From the NCBI GenBank assembly GCA_016872755.1, contig VGZE01000010.1, positions 1 through 46,090 of the forward strand: a stretch of DNA of 46,090 nt, in the 5' to 3' direction. How positions within the stretch are numbered: the stretch's first letter is position 1; every line of letters starts with the position of its first letter. Under the pieces are notes generated by a model that did no database searches, was not told the DNA's origin, and worked only from the letters and a program-made list of their open reading frames with translations. Source of the DNA: Planctomycetota bacterium. GTDB lineage: Bacteria > Planctomycetota > UBA1135 > GCA-002686595. Below are positions 9,126 through 18,438 of the stretch, piece by piece. Made by a program: the position numbers and the translations under genes.

Positions 9126-9674
9126 ATGAGCCTACTGACTCGTCTGTTGCTCCCCGCGGGACTGCTGTGCGCCGCAGGCGCCCTTTCGATCGGACAGATC
9201 GAGCGGCTGGACCTGCCGTCGATGGTCGCGAAGACCGACAACTCGGTCTACGCCGAGATCGTCGCCAAGCGCGTGATCCGCGTCGACGACCCCGTCGACG
9301 GCCCCGATCTGTACTACACGATCCTCACGCTCGAAGGCACGTCGCTGCGCAACGGCGCCAGCCTCAGCGTCGACGTGACCTTCCCCGGCGGCTTCATCAA
9401 CGACAAGGAAGGCGTTCACAACTCCGAGGCGCCCTCCGCCGACGACATCAAGATCGGCAATCGCGTCGTCGCCTTCTACAAGTGGTCGAACAACATGGGC
9501 GGCCAGGTCCGCGGCAACGCGCTGTACGCGTCGCACGGCGGCATCTACCGCACCACCGACAGCCCCAAGGGCCGCATGGTGCTCGGCCGCGGTGACGGCT
9601 ACGCGGTCGCCAAGAACCTCGCGCTGGCCGACCTCGAGACGGCCGTGCGCTCGCTCGTCACGGAGAAGAAGTAA
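9126..9674 (+). CDS. Small secreted protein preceding a matrixin protease (copy A2)
   Basis: A 182-residue protein whose mature part (from IERLDLPS) differs from copy A1 at only a few residues (for example PDLYY against PELFY, and KIGN against KVGN). Its signal peptide (SLLTRLLLPAGLLCAAGALS) is unrelated to that of A1. The near-identity in DNA begins at 9195, right at the signal/mature junction. The ATG at 9126 starts the signal peptide directly. The stop overlaps the Shine-Dalgarno of the next protease (TAAGGAG), thirteen bases before its ATG, exactly as in copy A1. The repeated pairing argues for a functional link with the matrixin that follows. I cannot name the family. Confidence 0.82.
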   Translation: MSLLTRLLLPAGLLCAAGALSIGQIERLDLPSMVAKTDNSVYAEIVAKRVIRVDDPVDGPDLYYTILTLEGTSLRNGASLSVDVTFPGGFINDKEGVHNSEAPSADDIKIGNRVVAFYKWSNNMGGQVRGNALYASHGGIYRTTDSPKGRMVLGRGDGYAVAKNLALADLETAVRSLVTEKK

Positions 9675-9849
9675 GGAGCCCCTGAACATGCGACTCACTT
9701 CCTTCCTGCTCCCCGTTGCCGCGATCGGCGGCGCGTTCTGGATGCTGTCGGCGCCTCGATCGGTCGGCTACTCGCTGATCGGCGGCTCGCTGGGCTTGAG
9801 CCAGCGCGACGTGCGCGTCTTCGACAACTTCACTGACTCGACGGCCAAC
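9195..9849 (+). repeat. 655-bp duplicated block, copy 2 (A2 mature part to matrixin 4 N terminus)
   Basis: Partner of 5346-6000. The left edge lies at the signal-peptide/mature junction of A2. The right edge lies at the point where matrixin 4 stops resembling matrixin 2 and starts resembling matrixin 3. Confidence 0.9.
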
Positions 9850-11001
9850 AACAACACGACGCCCGACGCGAACTTCCCTGGCTACACCGGCTGCGAGATG
9901 GCGATCTGGAAAGGCGCACTGGAGTGGGGCAGCGAGCTCCACGGCAACGGGAACGGCGATCCACACCAGAACGGCGGTCTCGGTTCGGGCAGCGCGAATT
10001 TCGACCCCTCCTGGCAGGGCAACACGACCTCGGGCGGCGGCAACAACGACAACATCGTGTCCGCGATCGCGGGCGATAGCTCGGGCGTGCTCGCCTATAC
10101 CCTGACGCCGATCTCCGACGGCTGGACGATCAAGTTCTACGACAACGCGTGGAACTGGGACGACGGCCCGGGGACAACGATCACTGGTATCGACCTGCAG
10201 GGCGTGATGTGCCACGAGTACGGGCACGCGCTCGGGCTCGGGCACAGCAACGTGGGCGGTTCGACCATGTTCCCGTCGATCAGCGGCAACGGCATCGCGG
10301 CGCGCTCGATCGCGGCGGACGACATCGCGGGTATCCAAGCGATCTACGGCGTGAAGTCGGCCACCAAGCCGCGCATCACCAATGTCAGCGTGAACGGAAC
10401 AGCGGTCACGATCAGCGGCACGAACTTCTCCGCGACGGGCAACGAGGTGTGGTTCACGAAGACCGGCACGGGCGGTAACGGCGATCCGATCAAGCTGACC
10501 GGCGTGACTTCCAGCGGCGGCACGATCTCGGTCACTGCCCCCGCCAGCGCGGGCGACGGCGACGTGCTCGTGCGCAACAACGGCACCGGCAATGCGAACC
10601 TGTCGAACGCCTGGCCGATCGACATCGGCGCGGCGCCGCCCGGCTGTGGTGTCACGAGCCTGAGCGGGCTGCCGGGCAACACCGGCGTCCTCTCGACGGC
10701 TTCCACGCCGACTCAGGGAGCGACGATGACGTTCTCGTCGTCGGGGCTCGTGATCACGGGAGTGGCCCGTCGCATCATCGGGTTCACGCCGACGAATCAG
10801 TTCGTGCTCCAATTCACGCTGCTGGTCGACTACACGACGGCCGTGTCGCTCGCTCCATTCACTTTGGTGAATGGGGCCGGCTCCTTCACGGCGACGATGC
10901 CTCCGCTGCCGGGGACGACGATCTACGTGCAGGCCGTGGCCCCGCAGTCCAGCACGGCCTACATCGGGACGAACCGCCTGAACGTCGCGATCTGCCCATA
11001 G
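9688..11001 (+). CDS. Secreted matrixin-type zinc metalloprotease with one TIG/IPT domain (paralogue 4, mosaic)
   Basis: A 437-residue predicted exported metzincin. HEYGHALGLGH is at 176-186 and the Met-turn STMFP at 192-196. One TIG/IPT domain covers about 228-312, and the C-terminal beta domain ends in ICP. The first 54 residues, including the signal peptide, are nearly identical to paralogue 2. From residue 55 on the sequence follows paralogue 3 (NNNTTPD, DPHQNGG, AWNWDDGPGT, the same C-terminal domain and the same total length). The DNA match to paralogue 2 stops at 9849. This mosaic pattern implies gene conversion or unequal recombination inside the cluster. Translation is probably coupled to A2. 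A hairpin at 11027-11054 follows the stop. Confidence 0.9.
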   Translation: MRLTSFLLPVAAIGGAFWMLSAPRSVGYSLIGGSLGLSQRDVRVFDNFTDSTANNNTTPDANFPGYTGCEMAIWKGALEWGSELHGNGNGDPHQNGGLGSGSANFDPSWQGNTTSGGGNNDNIVSAIAGDSSGVLAYTLTPISDGWTIKFYDNAWNWDDGPGTTITGIDLQGVMCHEYGHALGLGHSNVGGSTMFPSISGNGIAARSIAADDIAGIQAIYGVKSATKPRITNVSVNGTAVTISGTNFSATGNEVWFTKTGTGGNGDPIKLTGVTSSGGTISVTAPASAGDGDVLVRNNGTGNANLSNAWPIDIGAAPPGCGVTSLSGLPGNTGVLSTASTPTQGATMTFSSSGLVITGVARRIIGFTPTNQFVLQFTLLVDYTTAVSLAPFTLVNGAGSFTATMPPLPGTTIYVQAVAPQSSTAYIGTNRLNVAICP

Positions 11002-11026
11002 TCCGGCACTCGGCACGAGCCATGAG

Positions 11027-11054
11027 GCGAGGGACGGCGCGAGCCGTCCCTCGC
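11027..11054 (+). terminator. Probable terminator after matrixin paralogue 4
   Basis: A perfect 12-bp stem (11027-11038 with 11043-11054) closes a GCGA loop and is followed by TGCGTTT. The T tract is weak. It lies between the protease stop at 11001 and the convergent gene ending at 11070, so it could serve both strands. Confidence 0.6.
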
Positions 11055-11069
11055 TGCGTTTCCAGGCCC

Positions 11070-12026
11070 CTACTTGACGCCCGCGGGGGTTCCGGCCGGC
11101 TTGGATTCCGCGGGCCCGGCGCGTCGCGCCCGCTCCACCGCCTTGGTCTCGATCACGGCGCGCGAGAGCTGCTGGGGCGTCGCAGAGACCAGCCCTGGCC
11201 CGAGTTCCGGGTGCCGCGCCGCGAGACATTCGAGCGCGAGCGCGACGAGCAGGGCCGTGCCCTCGCTCGATGCGTGCAACAGGTCCGGCTGGAACAGCCG
11301 CGCGAGGTCGGCCTTGCGGTACTCGGCGCCGCGCACGACGACCGGTCGGTCGGCGCGCAGATCGTCGAGCAAGGCCGCCATCGGCACGAGCGTCACGTTC
11401 GGGCGTTCTGCCGCCCAGGCCGCGAGCTGCGCGTTCAGGCGCTTCAGCATCTCAGGCGCGGGAACTTGCGACTCGACGATCATGCGCATGCCGAGCACCT
11501 TGGCACCGTGCAGGGCCGGGCTCATGTCGGGCAGATCGCACAGCAAGGTCGGGCCGTCGTACCGCGCCAACAGCGCGAGCCCGGCCTCGAGCAGGCGCGG
11601 GCGGTCCTCTTCGCGGGCCAGCGTGCCGTAGGCGAACCAGAACGGGAAGTCGAGCGCGACCAGCAGCGTCGGCGCGCGCTCGAGCGCGGACAGCACCTGC
11701 CGCTCGCCGCGCGCGAGCGGATCCTGGAACAAGAAGGCCGAACCGAAGCACTCGACTTCCGCGTGGGGCGCCGCGATCGCCGCGTTCAGGTAGTCGGAGA
11801 GCCGGACGCGCGATCCGACCTCGGCCCGCAGGCCGAATCCGTCGGAGATGCTCGCGCCGATCACGACCGGACTCGCGAGCCACGCGTGCGCGGCCGGTGC
11901 GTTGCGCGCCGGTGCCGAGGCGGGCTCTTCGATCAGCTGCCGCGGCACGAAAACGTGCAGGGACAGCGGAAGCGACGCGATGACGAGTGTGCGAAGGAAA
12001 GCGAGCATTGGAGTGCGCAGGCGCAA
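11070..12026 (-). CDS. SGNH/GDSL-like exported protein
   Basis: A 318-residue protein with an N-terminal hydrophobic segment (AFLRTLVIASLPLSLHVFV), so probably secreted or membrane-anchored. VVIGASISDGFGL at about 54-66 looks like GDSL block I, with Ser in GAS. LLHASSEGTALL near residue 245 gives a D-x-x-H-like block V (DLLH). Together these suggest an SGNH hydrolase fold that could act on esters or O-acetyl groups of surface glycans; the substrate is not visible. The start is a TTG at 12026 with AGGA four bases upstream; the internal ATG at 12008 is the alternative. The C-terminal 40 residues are basic and Pro/Ala-rich. It diverges from the TMTC-like gene at 12105 and converges on matrixin 4. 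Confidence 0.7.
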   Translation of the reverse strand: MRLRTPMLAFLRTLVIASLPLSLHVFVPRQLIEEPASAPARNAPAAHAWLASPVVIGASISDGFGLRAEVGSRVRLSDYLNAAIAAPHAEVECFGSAFLFQDPLARGERQVLSALERAPTLLVALDFPFWFAYGTLAREEDRPRLLEAGLALLARYDGPTLLCDLPDMSPALHGAKVLGMRMIVESQVPAPEMLKRLNAQLAAWAAERPNVTLVPMAALLDDLRADRPVVVRGAEYRKADLARLFQPDLLHASSEGTALLVALALECLAARHPELGPGLVSATPQQLSRAVIETKAVERARRAGPAESKPAGTPAGVK

Positions 12027-12104
12027 GGCCTCCTGCTTAGGCTACCCGCTCCGGATGCGACACCAACACGTTTCCGATCACGGCCCCATGACTAGACGGG
12101 ACGC

Positions 12105-14723
12105 ATGAGGGACGATTCCGCCTCGCCATTCGCCCCTCGGGCGCGCAGCGGTCTCGCCACGTTGCTGCTGGCGCTGCTGCTGGCGCTGCTGGTGGCCGCC
12201 TGCTTCGCGCGGGCGCTGAGCGGGGGCTTCGTGTACGACGACCGGTTGCTGGTCGAACGCAACCCCGTCATCACGAGCTTCGCGAATCTGCCGCAGGCCT
12301 TCTCGGGAGCCTACTGGGACTTCCTGGACGCCGAATCCGCCTCGCGAATCGGCTATTGGAGACCGCTGACCGCGTTCGTGATGATGGTTGCGCACGCGCT
12401 CGGCGACGGCGCGCCGTGGGCCTTCCACGCCGTGCAGATCGGGTTGCATGCGCTTGCCGCGTGCGCCGCGCTGCTGCTGCTCGAGCGGATCACGGCCGAT
12501 CGCTGGATCGCGTGGCTGGGAGCTGCGCTGTGGGCGTTGCATCCGCTGCACGTCGAGAGCGTGGCCTGGATCTCGGCGCTCAACGACCCGCTCTTCGGAA
12601 GCCTCGTGCTGTACGGGCTGTATCGGCACCGCACTTGGGTCGAGGACGGCGCCCGCGGTGTCCCGTTCTCGGCTGCGTTGTGTCTCGCGCTCGGGCTGCT
12701 CGGCAAGGAGCAGGCGGCCATGCTCGTGCCCTGCGCGCTGGCACTCGACCTCGCGCGCGGCGAGAACGGCGGCCTGCGCGCGCGACTCGCGCACTGGAAG
12801 CGGGCGTGGATCCCGTACTTCGCGGTCTTCGCGCTGTACTGGCTCGCGCGCGTCGCGGTCTTCGATTCGTGGGCGGCGGGCATGGATCGCTCGACGACCT
12901 ACTTCGGCTACTCGCCGTCGCGGATGGCGTGGCTGCGCGTCGAGGTGTTCGGAGGCGCGCTGGGCCTGATCGCCTGGCCGCTGCGCTCGGCGTTGTTCCG
13001 AATGCACTCGCCCGGCATCGATTGGGGCGCGACAGACACGTGGATCGCGCTCGGAGCGACGATTGCGTGGTTCGTCGCCGCTGCCGGCGCCGCGCTCAGG
13101 CGCGCATGGAAACCGCTGGCGTGGCTGCTCTTCCTGCCTTTCGGGCTGCTGCCGAACCTGCTGCGCATCGAGTCGCTCGGCCAGTTCCTGCTGTCCGACC
13201 GTTTCCTGTACCTGCCGGTGCTCGGCCTGGCCGGCCTGCTCGCGTTGCTCGCGCCGCGCCGGCGCGAGATTGCCATCGTCCTGCTCACCGTACTCATGCT
13301 CGCTTCGGCCGCGCTGACCTGGCGGCGCATCCCGGTTTGGGCCGACGAACTCGCGCTCTTCCGACGCGCCACGATCGAGACGCCGGACTCTCCATACCCG
13401 TGGTGGGGCCTGGGACGCGTGCACTTGGACGCCTACCGCGCGAATCGCGATCCGGCCGAGCTCGCGGCGGCGCTGAGCGCGTTCGAGCGCGCGCAAACGC
13501 AGTGCGAGCGCGCGCTGCGCGGCGACCCCGCGGTCTTCGCGACGCGCGCCGACGTGCTGCAGTCGAACCTGGGCGTCGGCTACTGCCTGCTCTACGAAGC
13601 CGAAATCGACGACTATCGCGATTGGGAGACGCCGCGCCGGTTGTTCGAGAACGTCGCAGCGATGCGGCCCGACAGCGAACTGCCTCTGATCGCGCTGGCC
13701 TCGGTCGAGACGCAGAGCGGCGACCTGGGCGAAGCCGAGCGTCTGCTGCGAAAGGCGATCGCGCTCAACCCGCGTTCGGCCGAAGCGCATCGCAATCTCG
13801 GTGTGATCTCGATGCAACGGAATCAGTGGGACGCGGCGCGGCGGGCATTCGAGGAGTCGCTCGCGCTGCGACCACGCAATCTCGAGGATCGCATCTGGAT
13901 CGCGCGCGCACTGTTCCAGGGCGGTTGGCTGGAGCAGGCCGAAGCCGAGGCGGAAAGCGCGAGAATCGACCACCCGCGCTCGGGCGAGCCGCTCGTGATC
14001 CTGGCGGCGGTGGCGCGCGCTCGCGGCGACACATCGCGCGCGCTGGGCCTGCTGGACGAGGCGCTGCGACTCGATCCACGCAACGCGTTCGCTCAACACA
14101 CGCGCGGACAGGTCTTGTACACCGCGCAGGAGTACGCCGCGGCGATCGAGGCGTTCAGGCGTGCTTGCGATCTCGATACGACCAACTTCGAGTACCACTA
14201 CAACCTCGGCGCACTGCTGCTCCAGACCGGAGCGAGCGAAGCGGCGCTGCCGTTCCTGCAGCGCGCCTACGAGGTCAGCAAGGGCGGGCCGCAGTTGGAG
14301 GCGCTGCGCGAACTGTTCGCCGGCGAGCTCGTGGCGGGCGCGGGCTTCTATTTCTCACTGGCACTGGCCGACAACGCGCGCGAGGAGCGCGCGCTGGCGC
14401 GCACCTGGGTGGAGCGCGCGCTCTCCCTGGACGCGCAGCTCGAGCCGGCGCGCTACCTGCGCGGTGTGCTGATGAAGCTGTCAGGCGACATCGACGGCGC
14501 GATCGCGGAATTCCGCTGGCTCGTCGAACGTTCGCCCGAGGCCTTCGATCCGCTGCTCGAGCTGGCGGCGCTGCTGCTTGCGCAGCGTCGCGGTTCGGAA
14601 GCCGTCCCGTACTACGAACGCGCACTCGCGCTGGTCCCGGCCCAGCACCGATTGGACGCGCGCCAGCGCGGGTTCCTCGAACAGCGCCTGGCAGCCGAGC
14701 TGGCGCAGGCGCGCGCCCAGTAG
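12105..14723 (+). CDS. TMTC-like membrane glycosyltransferase with C-terminal TPR array
   Basis: An 872-residue protein whose architecture matches the TMTC/PMT-like (GT-C) group: about ten hydrophobic spans over residues 15-390, then TPRs to the end. The first luminal loop carries the acidic pair YDD (D45, D46) in GGFVYDDRLLVERNP, followed by YWRPL and HPLHVESVAWIS near 146-157, all hallmark motifs of this family. TPR units are clear (AEAHRNLGVISMQRNQWDAA, EYHYNLGALLLQTGASEAAL). GT-C enzymes of this type move a sugar, typically mannose, from a polyprenyl phosphate to Ser/Thr of proteins or glycans outside the membrane. Acceptor and sugar are not evident here. The start ATG at 12105 sits just after a divergent promoter region, and the gene converges on pyrK. 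Confidence 0.85.
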   Translation: MRDDSASPFAPRARSGLATLLLALLLALLVAACFARALSGGFVYDDRLLVERNPVITSFANLPQAFSGAYWDFLDAESASRIGYWRPLTAFVMMVAHALGDGAPWAFHAVQIGLHALAACAALLLLERITADRWIAWLGAALWALHPLHVESVAWISALNDPLFGSLVLYGLYRHRTWVEDGARGVPFSAALCLALGLLGKEQAAMLVPCALALDLARGENGGLRARLAHWKRAWIPYFAVFALYWLARVAVFDSWAAGMDRSTTYFGYSPSRMAWLRVEVFGGALGLIAWPLRSALFRMHSPGIDWGATDTWIALGATIAWFVAAAGAALRRAWKPLAWLLFLPFGLLPNLLRIESLGQFLLSDRFLYLPVLGLAGLLALLAPRRREIAIVLLTVLMLASAALTWRRIPVWADELALFRRATIETPDSPYPWWGLGRVHLDAYRANRDPAELAAALSAFERAQTQCERALRGDPAVFATRADVLQSNLGVGYCLLYEAEIDDYRDWETPRRLFENVAAMRPDSELPLIALASVETQSGDLGEAERLLRKAIALNPRSAEAHRNLGVISMQRNQWDAARRAFEESLALRPRNLEDRIWIARALFQGGWLEQAEAEAESARIDHPRSGEPLVILAAVARARGDTSRALGLLDEALRLDPRNAFAQHTRGQVLYTAQEYAAAIEAFRRACDLDTTNFEYHYNLGALLLQTGASEAALPFLQRAYEVSKGGPQLEALRELFAGELVAGAGFYFSLALADNAREERALARTWVERALSLDAQLEPARYLRGVLMKLSGDIDGAIAEFRWLVERSPEAFDPLLELAALLLAQRRGSEAVPYYERALALVPAQHRLDARQRGFLEQRLAAELAQARAQ

Positions 14724-14781
14724 AGGCGTGCTCGCCCGTGCGCGGCGCCCCGAAGTGAGGACGAGCGCGCTCATGAGTTGC

Positions 14782-15645
14782 TCATGAGCCGCGTCCATGG
14801 GCCAACTCAACCTCTCGACAGGAGAACACGGGGCCCTCGACGCAGCACTTCGCATTGCTCCAGGCGCCGAGCGGTCCATCCTTGCGCGTCGGCACCGGGC
14901 ATCCGTTGCAGATGCCGACACCGCAGCCCATCAGGCTCTCCAACGACAGCCAACATTCCAGGCCGTTGGCCATCGCATGGCGCTCGACGGCCTCGAGCAT
15001 GCGCTCGGGGCCGCAGGCGAGCAGACGCACGCGCCGCGGCAATTCGCCGCGCTGCTGCAGCGCCTCGAGCAAGCCGAGGACGTTGCCGCGATGTCCGTCG
15101 GAGCCGTCATCGGTCGCGGTAAAGGTGCGCACACCGAGCTGACGGAACGCGGCGATGTCGTACAGGAGGCCCTTGCGCGCGGCCCCGTACAGCAGCGCGA
15201 GGTCCTGCGGCCGGCACGCGGGCCGACCGTCCATGCCGGAGAGCGCCTGCTCGATGCCCATGTAGAACGGCGCCGAGCCGATGCCGCCGGCGAGCATCAC
15301 CCACGGCTCGTCGGGCCGCGGCTCGAGGGCCGGCCAGCCGTTCCCGAGCGGGCCGGTCACGCGCAGGCGATCGCCCGGCCGCAGCGCGCCTAGCGCGCGG
15401 GTGCCGACGCCCATCTGCTTGACCAGGAACTCGAGCTCCGCGCCGAGCTGGCGATAAATGGAGAACGGCCGCGGCACGAGCGGCATCGAACCGTCCTCGC
15501 GGCGCAGCATGAAGAAGCGGCTGGCGCGGATCGGCGGATACGGGGCGTCGGGACGCACACGCAACACGAAACCGTCGTCGCCGCATGCGGCAACGCTGAT
15601 CGCGGTCGCGAGCCCGGTGCGGGCGTCCGTCGGGGGAGCGGGCAT
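14782..15645 (-). CDS. pyrK: Dihydroorotate dehydrogenase electron-transfer subunit PyrK
   Basis: A 287-residue FAD and [2Fe-2S] protein of the ferredoxin-reductase fold that passes electrons from dihydroorotate dehydrogenase (PyrD type 1B) to NAD+ in pyrimidine synthesis. RPFSIY at 59-64 is the FAD-binding motif, LAGGIGSAPFY at 118-128 is the pyridine-nucleotide region, and LLACGPERML follows at about 208-217. The cluster ligands are C241-x4-C246-x2-C249, then C267 or C268; the last spacing is longer than usual. No pyrD lies beside it in this window, so the partner is encoded elsewhere. It diverges from the ABC-F gene with an 89-base gap. A reductase subunit of another oxidoreductase is possible, but length and motif order fit PyrK best. 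Confidence 0.85.
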   Translation of the reverse strand: MPAPPTDARTGLATAISVAACGDDGFVLRVRPDAPYPPIRASRFFMLRREDGSMPLVPRPFSIYRQLGAELEFLVKQMGVGTRALGALRPGDRLRVTGPLGNGWPALEPRPDEPWVMLAGGIGSAPFYMGIEQALSGMDGRPACRPQDLALLYGAARKGLLYDIAAFRQLGVRTFTATDDGSDGHRGNVLGLLEALQQRGELPRRVRLLACGPERMLEAVERHAMANGLECWLSLESLMGCGVGICNGCPVPTRKDGPLGAWSNAKCCVEGPVFSCREVELAHGRGS

Positions 15646-15734
15646 GTGGCGGTGGAGAGGATAGCGTCGGGCACGGTACCGGCGGTACGCAACAACGCGT
15701 GCGGCGCGATCGCTGCTACGCTACGCGGCTTCGC

Positions 15735-17702
<1,968 letters not shown>

Positions 17703-17723
17703 GGCCCCGCCCACTCGACGTTG

Positions 17724-18224
17724 CTACGGAAGGAACTTCAGCGGAACCGGGTTCGTCGCGCAGGTGTGCAAGAGCGACAGCGCGTTCACCGGCGCGACCA
17801 CGTGATGCACGGTGAGACCGACCAGAGCGCTGGCGCTCCCCGGCGGCACGAGCAGACCGTGGAAGGCCTGACCGGTCACATCCGTCGCGCCGATGCCGTT
17901 GCCGGCCACCAGCGTGTCGCCGAACCACGATTGCAGGAAGTAGGAGTCGAGATTCAGCGGGAAGTGGATGCCGTTCACGTTCTGGCCGGGACTCGTGCCG
18001 CTGAACGAGCCGATGACGTAGTAGATCCCTGCATTGGCGGGTCCCACGTCGATCTTCAAACTCTGCACGCCGCCGCTGGCAACGGAGATGCGGTGCGTGT
18101 TTGCGCGAAGCTTGCAATCCTGAGCTGAGCTCGATGCCGCGACGAGAAGAGCGGCCAATGCAGGAGCGAGACGAGGTTGGATGGGCAGGGCTGATCCTTG
18201 AGACTGAGGTGGACGGTCGATCAA
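17724..18224 (-). CDS. Small secreted hypothetical protein of planctomycete type
   Basis: About 166 residues from a TTG at 18224; the frame is open further back to 18401, so the start is uncertain. A signal segment (LAPALAALLVAASSSAQ) is followed by a mature part beginning DCKLRANTHRISVASGGVQS. The pattern is a beta-sandwich-like unit with GIYYVIGSFSGTSPG, FPLNLDSYF and a C-terminal hydrophobic strand. From memory, this layout (GG.q...l.ag, Y.v.gs.sGt.PG, lPLn.d) recurs in many secreted planctomycete proteins of unknown function, which supports the taxonomic guess. It has two cysteines, possibly a disulphide. It converges on the ABC-F gene with a 21-base gap and diverges from the broken SGNH gene. 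Confidence 0.65.
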   Translation of the reverse strand: MIDRPPQSQGSALPIQPRLAPALAALLVAASSSAQDCKLRANTHRISVASGGVQSLKIDVGPANAGIYYVIGSFSGTSPGQNVNGIHFPLNLDSYFLQSWFGDTLVAGNGIGATDVTGQAFHGLLVPPGSASALVGLTVHHVVAPVNALSLLHTCATNPVPLKFLP

Positions 18225-18438
18225 AAAACGAGCGATTGCGCCGGTGCTTGCAGCGCAGAAACCGTGCCGAGGCTGTACATTGCCGCGCTGATTCCCGCAG
18301 CCGGCCTCGGAAGCGCGCCGAATCCCGCGTCGATCGTCACAGTGCCGGCGCATTGCGGCACACTTTGCCGAGCAGAATCGCTCACATGGCACTCGCGCCA
18401 TTGCGGATCCGGCCCGATGCTGCGAGCATCGCTTCGCT

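Noticed and set aside
14770-14788. CTCATGAG-TTG-CTCATGAG between two convergent genes as a terminator.
   Set aside because: Each half is itself a palindrome, the stem is only 8 bp, the sequence overlaps the pyrK stop region, and there is no T tract.
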